A DNA stretch of 64,000 bases from Nocardia wallacei (lineage in GTDB: Bacteria; Actinomycetota; Actinomycetes; Mycobacteriales; Mycobacteriaceae). Positions 29,367 through 39,147 of this stretch are shown here, in pieces (within the stretch, counting starts at the first letter, position 1; each line of letters opens with the position of its first letter). The notes under the pieces were generated by a model that saw only the letters and a program-made list of their open reading frames with translations, ran no database searches and was not told where the DNA came from. Location: assembly GCF_014466955.1 (NCBI RefSeq), contig NZ_AP023396.1:6696001-6760000 (forward strand), written 5' to 3'. The translations under genes and the position numbers were made by a program.

Positions 29367-30617
29367 GTTGGTGAGGGTGCGGACGCCGACGGCGAGGGCT
29401 CGTTCGTCGAGGTCGAAGGTGGGCTGGTGCAGGTCGAGCTGGGGGCCTCGGCCGGACCAGACGCCGAGGCGGGCCATGGCGCCGGGGACCTCCTCGAGGT
29501 ACCAGGAGAAATCCTCGCCGCCGCCGGACTGCGGGGTGTCGGCGAGGGCGTCGGGGCCGAGGGCGCGGATGGCGTCCTCGAACATCCGGGTGGCGTGTTC
29601 CTCGTTGACGACCGGCGGCACGCCGCGCTTGTAGTTCAGCTGATACCGCACCCCGGTCGGGGCGAGCAGACCCTCGACGATCTCCCGGACCATCGGTTCC
29701 AGCAGCGACCAGGTGGCATGGTCGCCGGTGCGGACGGTGCCGGTGAGCATGCCGGTCTGCGGAATCGCGTTGGGCGCCTTGCCCGCCGACACGGCACCCC
29801 ACACCATCACGGTGCTGGTGCGCGGATCGATGCGGCGGCTGAGCATGCCGGGCAGGCCGGTGATCACGGTGCCGATCGCGTACACCAGGTCGCTGGTCAG
29901 ATGAGGGCGCGAGGTGTGCCCGCCGGGCGAGTCGAGCACCAGCTCCACGGTGTCGGCGGCGGAGGTGATGGCCCCGACGCGCACGCCGACCCGGCCCACC
30001 TGCAGCCGCGGATCGCAGTGCAGCGCGAACATCCGCGAGACGTCCTCCATGGCCCCGGCGGCGACCATGTCGATGGCTCCGCCGGGCATGACCTCCTCGG
30101 CGTGCTGGAACACCAGCCGCACGCCGACCGGCAGGTCGGGCGCCTCGGCCAGCGCCAGCGCCGTGCCGAGCAGGATGGCGGTGTGCGCGTCGTGCCCGCA
30201 GGCGTGCGACACGCCCGGGGTGGCGGACGCGAACGGCAGCCCGGTGTACTCCTGCAGGGGCAGCGCGTCCATGTCGGCGCGCAGTCCGAGGCGCGGGCCG
30301 CCGGGGCCGATGTCACAGATGAGGCCGGTTCCGGTGGGCAGCTTGCGCGGCTCGAGCCCGGCCTTCACCAGCCAGGTCTCGATGAACTCGGTCGTGGCGA
30401 ACTCGGTGCGGGACAGTTCGGGGTTGGCGTGGATGTGCCGCCGCCACCCGATCAGGTCCTCCGCGTGCTCGTTCAGCCATGCGTCGACCGCCTTGCGACC
30501 ACGCGCCACCGCGTTCGTGGCACCGTTCATCGATGCGCCGAGCCGTGCCGCGGTCGCGTCCGGACCGGTCACTCGCGCCGTACTCGGTGCGGTGTCCGAC
30601 CCGCCGGTTGTACTCAC
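29346..30617 (-). CDS. amiA1: M20 family amidohydrolase (AmiA1-like)
   Basis: 423-aa zinc-dependent M20 aminoacylase/amidohydrolase. Metal and catalytic blocks are LGLRADMDALPLQE, the SHACGHDAHTAILLG region, HAEEVMPGGAIDM and the ending GGGEDFSWYLEEVPGA. The GTG start gives VSTTGGSDTAPS with an AGGAGG SD 8 bases upstream; it overlaps the stop of the upstream M20 gene as GTGA, so the pair is coupled. It corresponds to Rv3305c. Probable substrates are N-acyl or amide conjugates of amino acids. Confidence 0.9.
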   Translation of the reverse strand: MSTTGGSDTAPSTARVTGPDATAARLGASMNGATNAVARGRKAVDAWLNEHAEDLIGWRRHIHANPELSRTEFATTEFIETWLVKAGLEPRKLPTGTGLICDIGPGGPRLGLRADMDALPLQEYTGLPFASATPGVSHACGHDAHTAILLGTALALAEAPDLPVGVRLVFQHAEEVMPGGAIDMVAAGAMEDVSRMFALHCDPRLQVGRVGVRVGAITSAADTVELVLDSPGGHTSRPHLTSDLVYAIGTVITGLPGMLSRRIDPRTSTVMVWGAVSAGKAPNAIPQTGMLTGTVRTGDHATWSLLEPMVREIVEGLLAPTGVRYQLNYKRGVPPVVNEEHATRMFEDAIRALGPDALADTPQSGGGEDFSWYLEEVPGAMARLGVWSGRGPQLDLHQPTFDLDERALAVGVRTLTNLVLQAH

Positions 30618-31900
30618 CGAATGTCCTCCTGTCGCTGAATGCTGCGCTCCAACAACCTGTCTCTGTGAAATTGATCGCCCGCAATCGCGATTGCGGTACG
30701 CGCCAGCGCGGTGGCCCCGTCGGTCACCGCGAGGTCCGCCGACGGCGTGATGCACGCCGCGGCGAATTCCGGCTGATGTGTCACCGCGCCACCGGCTTCG
30801 ATCCCGATAACCGGATGGATGCCGGGGATGACATTGGTGACGTTGCCCATGTCGGTGCTGCCCAGCGGACGCGCTGCCTCGAGGTCCGCCGCGAGCGGTA
30901 CCCGTCCCATGCCGACGATCTGCTCGCGATAGGCGAACAGTAGTGCGGGGTCGGGAGTCAACTCGGTATATGTGGGCGCCAGCGTCCGGATTTCGTGGGT
31001 GCATCCGGTCGCCAGTGCTCCCGCCTCGAAACAGGCCGATGCGCGTCGCATCAGATCGTCGAGTGATGCGGAGTCGACTGCCCGTAGGTAGTACAGCAGT
31101 TCCGCATGTCCGGGCACTATGTTCGGGGCAACGCCGCCGGTCTTGACTATACCGTGCAGTTGCTGCCCGGGATTCAGATGCTGACGCAGCAAACCGAGGG
31201 CTACCTGGGTGACGGTCACCGCGTCACCGGCGTTGCGGCCCTGCTCGGGCGCCGCGCTGGCATGCGCCTCGCGCCCGTGGAAGGTGACCGCGACGTCCGC
31301 CAGCGCCAGCGAGCGCGCGCCGACGATGTCGCACGGTCCCGGATGGACCATCATCGCCAGCGCCGTGCCGTCGAACACGCCGCGCTCGAGCATCAAGACC
31401 TTGCCACCGCCGCTCTCCTCGGCCGGCGTGCCGAACACCTTCACGGTGATCCCGCACGCATCGGCCACCTCGGCCAGGCCCAGGGCCGCACCCACCGCAG
31501 CGGCGGCGATGATGTTGTGCCCACAGGCATGCCCGATCTCGGGCAACGCGTCGTACTCCGCGCAGATTCCCACCACCAGCTCGCCGCTGCCGTAGGTGGC
31601 GGTGAACGCGGTGTCCAGTCCGGCCACGGGCAGCTGGATCGCGAAGCCGCGCTCCCGCAGCGGCACGAGGGTCTTGGCGACGCTGCGCGTCTCGGCGAAG
31701 GCGAGTTCGGGTTCGGCGTGGATGTCGTGGGACAGCGCGATCAGCGCGTCGGCCGCGGCGCCGATGGCGGTGTCGGCGGCCGCGACCAGCGCGGGATCCG
31801 GCGGCTGCGCGAAGTGCGACGCGCCTGTTCCGGACTCGATCGATCCGACTGTTCGGTCCGAGTCGGGGTCGGAGGGGCGGGCGCCGGCGCTGCGTGGCAT
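30614..31900 (-). CDS. amiB1: M20 family amidohydrolase (AmiB1-like)
   Basis: 428-aa M20 protein of the p-aminobenzoyl-glutamate hydrolase-like subgroup, with ICAEYDALPEIGHACGHNIIAAAAVGAA, the VFGTPAEESGGGKVLML glutamate region and HASAAPEQGRNAGDA. The late STDMGNVT block replaces the usual ending. MPRSAGARP was chosen as start; an in-frame start lies 8 codons upstream. It is coupled to amiA1 downstream and matches Rv3306c. Confidence 0.88.
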   Translation of the reverse strand: MPRSAGARPSDPDSDRTVGSIESGTGASHFAQPPDPALVAAADTAIGAAADALIALSHDIHAEPELAFAETRSVAKTLVPLRERGFAIQLPVAGLDTAFTATYGSGELVVGICAEYDALPEIGHACGHNIIAAAAVGAALGLAEVADACGITVKVFGTPAEESGGGKVLMLERGVFDGTALAMMVHPGPCDIVGARSLALADVAVTFHGREAHASAAPEQGRNAGDAVTVTQVALGLLRQHLNPGQQLHGIVKTGGVAPNIVPGHAELLYYLRAVDSASLDDLMRRASACFEAGALATGCTHEIRTLAPTYTELTPDPALLFAYREQIVGMGRVPLAADLEAARPLGSTDMGNVTNVIPGIHPVIGIEAGGAVTHQPEFAAACITPSADLAVTDGATALARTAIAIAGDQFHRDRLLERSIQRQEDIR

Positions 31901-31981
31901 GGCACACAGTGTTGCACTGCGCACGCCTGCCCGCCCGCCGGGTTATCCGGGAGCGAATATCGGACCTCGGCGCGGCGGAAC

Positions 31982-32686
31982 TCAGCCGGCGTCGAAGGCC
32001 AGGTTCTCCGGAGTGGTCGGAGTGGTCAGCCCGGCGAGCGCCCGCCCGTGCAGCGCGCGCTTGATCACCGGCAGGTTCGGCTTGCGGTTACCGGCCAGGG
32101 CGGCGGCCCGGGTGACGGCTGCGGCCAGCACCTTGTCGGCGTCGGCCTGCTCGTCGACGATCCCGGCCGCGATCGCGTCGGCGGCGGCGTAGCGGCGGCC
32201 CGTGGTCATCGCCTCCAGCGCGACCTGATTGGTGAGGCGCTCGGTGACCAGCGCGTTCATCGCGACGGTGAACGGCATGCCGAGGTGCACCTCGGGCAGG
32301 CACCAGTAGCCGCGATCGCCGCGCATGACCCGGAAGTCGTGCGAGGTGGCCAGCATCGCACCGGCGCCGAAGGCGTGCCCGTTGACGGCGGCCACGGTCG
32401 GCATGGAGAAGGTCAGCAGACGGCTGAACATCGAATGCACGCGGTCCAGGTACCAGTGCACACGGTCGTAGTTGCCGAACAGCCAGTCGGTGTCGAGACC
32501 GTTGCTGTAGAACTTGCCGGTCGCCACGGTGACCAGGGCGGCCGGGCCATCCGACGACTCGACCCGGTCCAGCTGCCCGTGGAACTCGTCGATCCAGTCG
32601 GGGTGAAAGCGGTTCTCGCTGTCGGTCCGGCCCTCGTTGCCGAGGTAGAGGACGAATACATCCCCGTCACGCTCCAAGTACGGCAT
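31982..32686 (-). CDS. Enoyl-CoA hydratase/isomerase family protein
   Basis: 234-aa crotonase-fold protein. The oxyanion-hole segments KFYSNGLDTDWL and AAVNGHAFGAGAMLATSHDFRVM are present, but the Glu pair of classical hydratases is not obvious, so isomerase-like or delta3,delta2-enoyl-CoA isomerase-like activity is as likely. The ATG giving MPYLERDGDVF was chosen; MLRPMPY is 4 codons longer. It is separated from rnz by 15 bp on the same strand. Confidence 0.82.
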   Translation of the reverse strand: MPYLERDGDVFVLYLGNEGRTDSENRFHPDWIDEFHGQLDRVESSDGPAALVTVATGKFYSNGLDTDWLFGNYDRVHWYLDRVHSMFSRLLTFSMPTVAAVNGHAFGAGAMLATSHDFRVMRGDRGYWCLPEVHLGMPFTVAMNALVTERLTNQVALEAMTTGRRYAAADAIAAGIVDEQADADKVLAAAVTRAAALAGNRKPNLPVIKRALHGRALAGLTTPTTPENLAFDAG

Positions 32687-32701
32687 AGGGCGAAGCATAA
32701 G

Positions 32702-33616
32702 TTACCGGCGAGTCGGCACCGGAACGCGCATGAGATCTTCGGCCACCACCAGCTCGCCGTGGAAGTACTTGCTCGCCTCGATGCGGTGGCCGTCGAGGTC
32801 CGGATATCGCTGCGAGAAGTGCGTGAGCACCAGCGTGCGCACGCCCGCCGCCTCGGCGACCTGGGCGGCCTCGGCGGCGGTGAGGTGGCCGAACTCGTGG
32901 GCCAGCGCGGCATCGGCGTCGAGGAACGTGGCTTCGATCACGAGCATGTCGGCGTCCTGCGCCAATTCCTCGACCCCCGAACACATTCGGGTGTCCATGA
33001 CGAAGGCGAACCGCTGACCGCGGCGCGGCGTCGAGACCTCGTCGAGGGTGACGGTGCGGCCGTCGGGCAGCGTCAGGCTCCCCGCGCGTTGCAAGCGGCC
33101 GACGTCGGGTCCGGCAATGCCCAGGGCCGCCAGCCGATCCGGCAGCATCCGGCGGCCGTCCGGTTCGGCGAGACGGTAGCCGAACGTCGCCACGCGGTGC
33201 GACAGGGCAACGGCTTCGAGGTGAAAGGGCGCGTCGGGCAAGGGAATCGGGCCGTCGGTCGCGACCGGATGCGGCCGCAGTCCCGGATCGCGGTGCCGCG
33301 GCACGATCTGGCTCAGTCGCTCGAAGTAGTCGATGTCCGCCGCCGGGAAGCAGATGTCGACCGGGTGGGTCACCCGGTCCAGGTTCAGCCTGGCGAGAAC
33401 GCCCGGCAGCCCCAGGCAGTGGTCGCCGTGAAAATGGGTGAGACCGATGCGGGTGATGCTCGCCGCGGAGACACCCGCGTACAGCATCTGACGCTGGGTG
33501 CCCTCACCCGGATCGAACAGCAGGCCGTCCCCGTCCCACCGCAGGAAGTAGCCGTTGTGGTTGCGTTGACGGGTCGGCACCTGGCTGGCCGTCCCCAACA
33601 CGACGAGTTCACGCAC
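32702..33616 (-). CDS. rnz: Ribonuclease Z-like metallo-beta-lactamase hydrolase
   Basis: 304-aa MBL-fold protein that opens [43 protein letters not shown] and has the zinc motif [40 protein letters not shown] and [10 protein letters not shown] complete the tRNase Z fold. Expected to trim the 3' trailer of tRNA precursors. The start is GTG at 33616. It is in tandem with the enoyl-CoA hydratase-like gene. Confidence 0.85.
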   Translation of the reverse strand: MRELVVLGTASQVPTRQRNHNGYFLRWDGDGLLFDPGEGTQRQMLYAGVSAASITRIGLTHFHGDHCLGLPGVLARLNLDRVTHPVDICFPAADIDYFERLSQIVPRHRDPGLRPHPVATDGPIPLPDAPFHLEAVALSHRVATFGYRLAEPDGRRMLPDRLAALGIAGPDVGRLQRAGSLTLPDGRTVTLDEVSTPRRGQRFAFVMDTRMCSGVEELAQDADMLVIEATFLDADAALAHEFGHLTAAEAAQVAEAAGVRTLVLTHFSQRYPDLDGHRIEASKYFHGELVVAEDLMRVPVPTRR

Positions 33617-33707
33617 GGCCTCATACTGCCCTGCCCCGCCGACCGTCGCCGGATCGCGGCTTCGCTGGGCGGTATTCCCCGCGCGGCGACCCCCGATCGA
33701 CGCGACT

Positions 33708-34499
33708 ATGGTGAGCCACATGCTTGCCGAACAGGCCGCCGCGGCGATCGCCGAACGTACGGGAGTAGCGCGCCACCGGGTCGCGGTGGTGCTGGGTTCG
33801 GGCTGGCAGGACGCGGCCGCCGAGATCGGCACGCCGACCGCCTCCGTACCGATGAGCGATCTGCCCGGCTTCGGCGCGCCGACCGCGCAGGGCCACCGGA
33901 ACACTGTGCACTCGATGCTGGTGAACGACACGCCGACACTGGTGCTGATGGGCCGCCAGCACCTGTACGAGGGCTACGAGCCGGCCGATGTGGTGCACGG
34001 GGTGCGCGCGGCCGTCGCGGCCGGCGCCGACACGATCCTGCTCACGAATGCGGCGGGCGGTATCCGGCCCGGCCTGCGGGTGGGCGAGCCCGTGCTGATC
34101 GGCGACCACATCAATCTCACCGGGCGCACGCCGCTGACGGGCGCGAGCTTCGTCGACATGGTCGATGCCTGGGATCCGGAGCTGCGCACGCTGGCGCGGG
34201 AGGTCGACCCGAGCCTCACCGAGGGCGTCTACGCGGGCCTGCACGGGCCGCAGTACGAGACGCCGGCCGAGATCCGGATGCTCGGTACCGCGGGCGCCGA
34301 TCTGGTGGGTATGTCGACGGTGCTGGAGGCCATCGCGGGCCGGGCCGCCGGGGCTCGGCTGCTGGGTATCTCGCTGGTGACCAACCTGGCCGCCGGGGTG
34401 ACGGGTGCGCATCTGTCGCACGCCGAGGTGCTCGCCGAGGGGCACGCCGCGGCGCCGCGACTCGGCAAACTGCTGCGCGGCGTGCTGGAACGGCTGTAG
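33708..34499 (+). CDS. deoD: Purine nucleoside phosphorylase
   Basis: Trimeric-type PNP (263 aa) releasing purine bases from (deoxy)nucleosides with phosphate. Motifs are VVLGSGW, the [20 protein letters not shown] phosphate/sugar region, [25 protein letters not shown] and [16 protein letters not shown] at 33708 or GTG one codon later are equivalent starts. It heads the rightward deoD-pmmB pair and matches Rv3307. Confidence 0.93.
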   Translation: MVSHMLAEQAAAAIAERTGVARHRVAVVLGSGWQDAAAEIGTPTASVPMSDLPGFGAPTAQGHRNTVHSMLVNDTPTLVLMGRQHLYEGYEPADVVHGVRAAVAAGADTILLTNAAGGIRPGLRVGEPVLIGDHINLTGRTPLTGASFVDMVDAWDPELRTLAREVDPSLTEGVYAGLHGPQYETPAEIRMLGTAGADLVGMSTVLEAIAGRAAGARLLGISLVTNLAAGVTGAHLSHAEVLAEGHAAAPRLGKLLRGVLERL

Positions 34500-34530
34500 T
34501 CAGGTGCCGCGCGGGCCCGAACTCACGACG

Positions 34531-34594
34531 CCGGAAGGACCCGGGAGGACGACGACCCGGAAGGACCGGAAGACCCGGAAGGACCCGGAAGGAC
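34531..34594. repeat. Short CCCGGAAGGA repeats upstream of pmmB
   Basis: Five to six imperfect copies of an 11-13-bp unit of the form CCCGGAAGGA fill the deoD-pmmB gap and end 11 bp before the pmmB start. The AAGGA core resembles a ribosome binding site, so the array multiplies SD-like sequences. Confidence 0.75.
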
Positions 34595-34604
34595 ACTGCC
34601 GCTG

Positions 34605-36167
34605 ATGTTGCGATTCGGAACGGCCGGGCTGCGCGGCCCGTTGCGGGACGGCCCCGACGGCATGAACATCGACACCGTCGCGCGGGCGTCGGCCGGGGTC
34701 GCCACGTGGTTGCGGGAGCGCTGCCTGGGCGGCGGGCCGGTGATCGTGGGCCGCGACGCCCGGCACGGTTCGGCGGAATTCGCCACCGTCACGGCGGAAG
34801 TCTTCGCCGCGGCGGGGTTCTCGGTGCTCCTGCTCCCCCGCCCGCTGCCCACCCCGGTCGTCGCTTTCGCCGTCCGCGAACTGAAAGCCGTTGCCGGAGT
34901 GCAAATCACGGCTTCCCACAACCCCGCCACCGATAACGGCTACAAGGTGTACCTCGACGGCGGCTCCCAGCTGATCCCGCCCGCGGACGCGGAGATCGAA
35001 CGCGCCATAGCCGCTGTGCACGAGCCCATTTCCCGTGCCGACCCCGATGCCTCCGCCCCCGACCCCACCGCCCTGTCCCTCGCCGCCGATGCGACGATCG
35101 CCGACATGGGCGAGGAGATCCTCCGTCGCTACCTCGCGCGCGTGGCGTCGCTGCCCCATCTTCTCGGCGGCCGCAGTGCCTCGGACTCGTTGCGGCGCGG
35201 CGATATTCGCATCGCGCTCACTCCCATGCACGGGGTGGGCGGGGAGTCGGCGGTGACGGCGCTGCACGCGGCCGGGTTCACGGATGTGCACGTGGTGGTG
35301 GAGCAGTTCGCGCCGGACCCGGACTTTCCCACAGTCGCTTTTCCGAATCCGGAGGAGCCCGGGGCGGCGGATCTGCTGCTGGGACTGGCGGAGAAGGTCG
35401 GTGCGGAACTGGCCATCGCGCTGGATCCGGACGCGGACCGGTGCGCGATCGGGGTGCCCGGTCCGGACGGCTGGCGGATGCTGCGCGGCGATCAGACGGG
35501 CGTGCTGCTCGCCGATTACGTGCTGGGCTCCGCGGGGCGAGATCCGTTGGTGGCCACCACCATCGTGTCGTCGCGGCTGCTGAGTAAGCTCGCCGCGGCG
35601 CGCGGCGCCCGCTACGCCGAAACGCTCACCGGCTTCAAATGGCTGGCGCGCGCGGGCGAGGGCCTGGTCTATGCCTACGAGGAGGCGATCGGCCACTGTG
35701 TGGACCCGGCGGCGGTCCGCGACAAGGACGGCATCTCGGCGGCGGTCGCGGCGGCGGACCTGCTGACCCGGCTGCGCGCGGACGGCCGCACCCTGCCCGA
35801 CGCCCTCGACGACTACGCTCTCGAATTCGGCCTGCACGCCGGTGCGCAGGTCGCGCTGCGGCTCGCCGACCAGGAGGCGGCCGCCGCGGTGGTCGCGCGG
35901 CTGCGGGACACGCCGCCGGACACCATCGCCGGAATGCCGGTGACCTGCACCGACCTGCTGCGCGCACGGGGCCGGATGCGCACGGACGCATTGATTTTCG
36001 AGGGTGAGTCGCAGCGCATCGTCGTCCGTCCCTCGGGCACCGAGCCCAAGCTCAAGTACTATCTCGAAGTCGTGCAGCCGGTCCCCACCCGGGCGGATCT
36101 ACCCGCCGCGAAGGAATCCGCCGCACAACAACTTTCCCGCCTCCGCGAGTTCTGCGAAGCGCGCTGA
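34605..36167 (+). CDS. pmmB: Phosphomannomutase/phosphoglucomutase
   Basis: Alpha-D-phosphohexomutase (520 aa). The N-terminal LRFGTAGLRGPLRDGPDGMN, the phosphoserine loop ITASHNPATDNGYKVYL, the metal-binding ALDPDADRCAIG and the distal phosphate-binding VVRPSGTEPKLKYYLEV are all intact. It interconverts hexose 1- and 6-phosphates, and possibly deoxyribose/ribose phosphates from the adjacent PNP reaction. Position matches Rv3308. Confidence 0.94.
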   Translation: MLRFGTAGLRGPLRDGPDGMNIDTVARASAGVATWLRERCLGGGPVIVGRDARHGSAEFATVTAEVFAAAGFSVLLLPRPLPTPVVAFAVRELKAVAGVQITASHNPATDNGYKVYLDGGSQLIPPADAEIERAIAAVHEPISRADPDASAPDPTALSLAADATIADMGEEILRRYLARVASLPHLLGGRSASDSLRRGDIRIALTPMHGVGGESAVTALHAAGFTDVHVVVEQFAPDPDFPTVAFPNPEEPGAADLLLGLAEKVGAELAIALDPDADRCAIGVPGPDGWRMLRGDQTGVLLADYVLGSAGRDPLVATTIVSSRLLSKLAAARGARYAETLTGFKWLARAGEGLVYAYEEAIGHCVDPAAVRDKDGISAAVAAADLLTRLRADGRTLPDALDDYALEFGLHAGAQVALRLADQEAAAAVVARLRDTPPDTIAGMPVTCTDLLRARGRMRTDALIFEGESQRIVVRPSGTEPKLKYYLEVVQPVPTRADLPAAKESAAQQLSRLREFCEAR

Positions 36168-36171
36168 TCGC

Positions 36172-36795
36172 TCAGCGCGGACCGAACTGCCGATCGCCCG
36201 CGTCGCCCAGCCCCGGCACGATATACGCGTCGCCATTGAGCCCCTCGTCCACCGCCGCCGTCACCAACCGCACCGGCAGGCCGGAATTCTCCAGCGCCGC
36301 AATGCCTTCGGGCGCGGCGACCACGCAGACCGCGGTGATGTCGGTGGCATTGCGGACGGCCAGCAGTTCGAGGGTGTGGCGCATGGACCCGCCGGTGGCA
36401 AGCATCGGATCCAGCACGAACACCGGGTAGCCGGACAGGTCTTCCGGCAGTGATTCCATGTAGGGCACCGGCTGATGGGTCCGCTCGTCGCGCGCGACAC
36501 CGACGAAGCCGACCCGCGATTCGGGAATCAGCGCACTGGCCGCGTCGACCATCCCCAGCCCGGCCCGCAGCACCGGGACCAGCAGCGGCGGGTGCGCCAG
36601 CCGGGCGCCCACGGTCGCCGCGACGGGGGTGCGGACCTCGAAACCCGCCAGCGGTGCGTCCCGAAGTGCCTCGTAGATCAGGAAACCCGTCAGATCGCGC
36701 AACGCCGCCCGGAACCCCGGATTGGGCGTACGGGCGTCGCGCATGGTCGTCAGCAGAGTGGTGGCGAGCGGATGATCCACGATGTGCGTACGCAT
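36172..36795 (-). CDS. upp: Uracil phosphoribosyltransferase
   Basis: 207-aa UPRTase making UMP from uracil and PRPP. It begins [32 protein letters not shown], with [11 protein letters not shown], the PRPP loop [21 protein letters not shown] and a C-terminal [16 protein letters not shown] uracil site. The start at 36795 matches family length; the open frame upstream is not homologous. It is convergent with pmmB with only a 4-bp gap and matches Rv3309c. Confidence 0.96.
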   Translation of the reverse strand: MRTHIVDHPLATTLLTTMRDARTPNPGFRAALRDLTGFLIYEALRDAPLAGFEVRTPVAATVGARLAHPPLLVPVLRAGLGMVDAASALIPESRVGFVGVARDERTHQPVPYMESLPEDLSGYPVFVLDPMLATGGSMRHTLELLAVRNATDITAVCVVAAPEGIAALENSGLPVRLVTAAVDEGLNGDAYIVPGLGDAGDRQFGPR

Positions 36796-36940
36796 GGGGG
36801 AACGATAAGGTCTATTCGGGTTCGGGGCCCGAATCCGCGGTGGGATTTCCGGTCCGGTGACGGAACCGTTGCCGCGGCGCCTGCGTCGAAGTACTCGGAT
36901 GCCGTAATCTGCCACCAGACCAGCACGATGGGGGATGTTG

Positions 36941-37261
36941 ATGCACAAGATCTCGGTCGACACCGAGGGCGTCGCGGCCTACGGTGCGACAGCCGGGGGC
37001 CTGTCCGGCGAGATGGCGGCCGCCGCGGTCAGCGCGGCCGGCGCCGATCCGCTGCTGCTGGGCCCGATCTTCGGATTGATCGGTGGCGATTTCGTCACCG
37101 CCTACGCCGCCGCGCACGCGGGTCACGTGGCCGGCATCGGGGAACTGTCGGCGGTGCTGGGCAGCATGGGCGCCGCCGCGGCCGGCGCCTCGGGCGCCTA
37201 CGCCGAAACGGACCTGGGCCACGCCGCCACGCTGCGCGCCACCGAGGGAGAGCTGCCGTGA
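36941..37261 (+). CDS. EspC-like type VII secretion target protein
   Basis: About 106 aa, opening [21 protein letters not shown]. It is an Ala/Gly-rich helical protein of the EspC-like (excreted virulence factor) group exported by ESX/type VII systems. No signal peptide is present. GGGG precedes either ATG (36935 or 36941). Its stop overlaps the GTG of the next gene (GTGA), so it is coupled to the NlpC/P60 protein and probably co-secreted or a partner. Confidence 0.68.
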   Translation: MHKISVDTEGVAAYGATAGGLSGEMAAAAVSAAGADPLLLGPIFGLIGGDFVTAYAAAHAGHVAGIGELSAVLGSMGAAAAGASGAYAETDLGHAATLRATEGELP

Positions 37262-38403
37262 CGGGCGTGATCAACCTCGACGCCCTGGCCCAGCCGATCA
37301 TCGAGCTGCTCACCAGCTTCGGCCACGGCGTGCTGCCGGGCGGCGGCCCGGCCGACGCCCTGCGGCAGACGTCTACCACCCTGGACGGAATTCACCAGGC
37401 GGGCAGCGCCGGCATCAACCAGATGACCAACGCCTGGCACGGCCAGGGTGGCGACGCCGCCATGGACAAGGCGCTCAGGATTCAAACGTCGGCGGCCTCC
37501 ATCTCCGACCGCGGCCTGGACATGGCCGACGTGGTCACCCAGGCCGCGGCCGCCGTGCAGACGGGCCAGAAGGAACTCGACGGCATCCTCCAGTCCTTCG
37601 TCCGGTCGGTGACCGCACTCGGGCCCGCCGTGACCACACCGCCCGGCCTGGCGACGGTGGTGAGTTCGGCCATCGACCATCTGGGCCAGGCGCTGAACGT
37701 GGTCACCCGCACCCGTTCCGAACTCGACACGCACACCGCCTCGATGACGGAACTGACCCCGCCGCCGCCCACGCCGTCCGCCGCGGGCACTCCGGTCGCC
37801 GCCGCCGCGGCCGCCGCCCCGGTCGCCGCCAGTGGCCTGCAGCAGGCCGGTTCGGTGCTGGGCGCGGTGGCCTCCACCGGCGGCTCGATGATGAGCGGGC
37901 TGATGGCCACGCCCACCTCGGCGGCGAGCACGTCCTCGTCGCGGTCGAGCAACGGCAAGGTGCAGCCCGGTGCGCCGTCCGGCGAGGGCGAGCGCGGCCG
38001 CCACGGCGGCGTGATGATCACCCTGCCCGACGGCAGCCAGGTCGAGGCCCCCAACGAGAAGGCGGCCAAGGCGGTCACCTCCGCGCTCAGCGCCCAGGGC
38101 ACGCCGTATGTCTGGGGCGGCAACACTCCCGGCGCCGGCCTGGACTGCAGCGGCCTCACCAAGTGGGCCTACGGCGAGGCGGGCGTGGACCTCCCGCGGC
38201 TGGCCGCCGATCAGAGCGCGGGCGCCACCCCGGTGAGCCCCGGCGACCTCATGCCCGGTGACCTGGCCATCTGGGACGGCCATGTCGCGATGGTCATCGG
38301 CAACGGACAGCTCGTGGAGGCCGGTGATCCAGTCCAGACCGGCCCGATTCGAACGGAGAACAGCGGAATGGCGTTCCACGGCTTCTACAGGCCCACCTCA
38401 TGA
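37258..38403 (+). CDS. NlpC/P60 peptidoglycan hydrolase with WXG-like N-terminal domain
   Basis: 381-aa protein. Residues about 1-150 are helical with a WXG-like turn (NAWHGQGGDAA), consistent with a type VII secretion substrate; there is no Sec signal peptide. A Pro/Ala/Ser linker follows, then a C-terminal NlpC/P60 domain. That domain has the catalytic Cys in LDCSGLTKWAYGEAG (about Cys297) and His in DGHVAMVIGNG (about His342). It is expected to cleave D-Glu-mDAP bonds in peptidoglycan. It is coupled to the upstream EspC-like gene and downstream small genes. No ESX core gene is in the window, so it must use one encoded elsewhere. Confidence 0.85.
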   Translation: MTGVINLDALAQPIIELLTSFGHGVLPGGGPADALRQTSTTLDGIHQAGSAGINQMTNAWHGQGGDAAMDKALRIQTSAASISDRGLDMADVVTQAAAAVQTGQKELDGILQSFVRSVTALGPAVTTPPGLATVVSSAIDHLGQALNVVTRTRSELDTHTASMTELTPPPPTPSAAGTPVAAAAAAAPVAASGLQQAGSVLGAVASTGGSMMSGLMATPTSAASTSSSRSSNGKVQPGAPSGEGERGRHGGVMITLPDGSQVEAPNEKAAKAVTSALSAQGTPYVWGGNTPGAGLDCSGLTKWAYGEAGVDLPRLAADQSAGATPVSPGDLMPGDLAIWDGHVAMVIGNGQLVEAGDPVQTGPIRTENSGMAFHGFYRPTS

Positions 38404-38753
38404 CCTCGCAGCAACCACAGCCGCAGATCCCGAACGTCACGGTGGCGGCCAGCACCAATCGCGCCGGCACCATCAGCGTCCGGGCCACCGACCAGGGCAT
38501 GCCGGTGGAGATCAAGTTCGAGCGCAGCGAATACCGTTACGGCGCAAAGGCTTTGGCCGCCGAGATCCTGCGCCTGACCAAGCGGTCGGCGATCGTCGCC
38601 AAGGCCCGGCGGCGCGAGCTGCTGGCCGAGTCGGGCATGCCCGAGGAGATCTTGGACAAGCTCGGCCTGCCCACCCGCGGCCAGGCCGTCGACGAGCTGG
38701 ACCGCATGGACGACGCGGATACGGGACCCACGAGCTGGATGAGGCCGGTGTGA
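38400..38753 (+). CDS. Small protein of the type VII-associated cluster, possibly YbaB-related
   Basis: 117 aa, coupled to the NlpC/P60 gene by an ATGA overlap. The first ~55 residues read like a beta-sheet domain (NVTVAASTNRAGTISVRATDQGMPVEIKFERSEYRYGAKALAAEI) and the rest is helical and charged. The beta part vaguely resembles YbaB-type proteins, which commonly accompany ESX-linked loci. No firm family. Confidence 0.6.
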   Translation: MTSQQPQPQIPNVTVAASTNRAGTISVRATDQGMPVEIKFERSEYRYGAKALAAEILRLTKRSAIVAKARRRELLAESGMPEEILDKLGLPTRGQAVDELDRMDDADTGPTSWMRPV

Positions 38754-38766
38754 GGGAGGCGCGAGG

Positions 38767-39114
38767 ATGAGTGCCGAGATGGATGCCCTGGTCGCCCGGG
38801 CGACCGACAAACTGGAGGCGCTGGAGGCCGCGCTCTACGGCCTGCAGCACGTGCGCGGCCGCTACACCGCCGAGGACGACTCGGTGACGGTCGAAGTGGA
38901 CTCCAGCGGCGCGCTGGTCGCGCTGGAGCTGGCCGAGACGGTGACATCCCGGCCCCCAGCCGAGGTCGGTCAACTGATCATCTGGGCGTGCCAGCAGGCC
39001 GCCCAGGACGCGGGCGCGCAGCGGTCCGAGGTGGTCGGCAAGCTGAACGCCGCGTTCGTCCCCCCGGAAGCCGGATCCCCGGAATCGGGAAGTGTTGGGG
39101 GGCGGGCCGAATAG
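38767..39114 (+). CDS. YbaB/EbfC family nucleoid-associated-like protein
   Basis: 115 aa, with an N-terminal helix and VTVEVDSSGALVALELAETVTSRPPAEVGQLIIWACQQAAQDA, the signature beta-alpha region of YbaB/EbfC. Actinobacterial relatives sit in type VII secretion-associated operons and may not bind DNA. It is the last gene of the four-gene cluster, 13 bp after the preceding stop. Confidence 0.72.
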   Translation: MSAEMDALVARATDKLEALEAALYGLQHVRGRYTAEDDSVTVEVDSSGALVALELAETVTSRPPAEVGQLIIWACQQAAQDAGAQRSEVVGKLNAAFVPPEAGSPESGSVGGRAE

Positions 39115-39147
39115 TGCCGCGGCCGTCGACTGGATAGGCTTCCGTTC

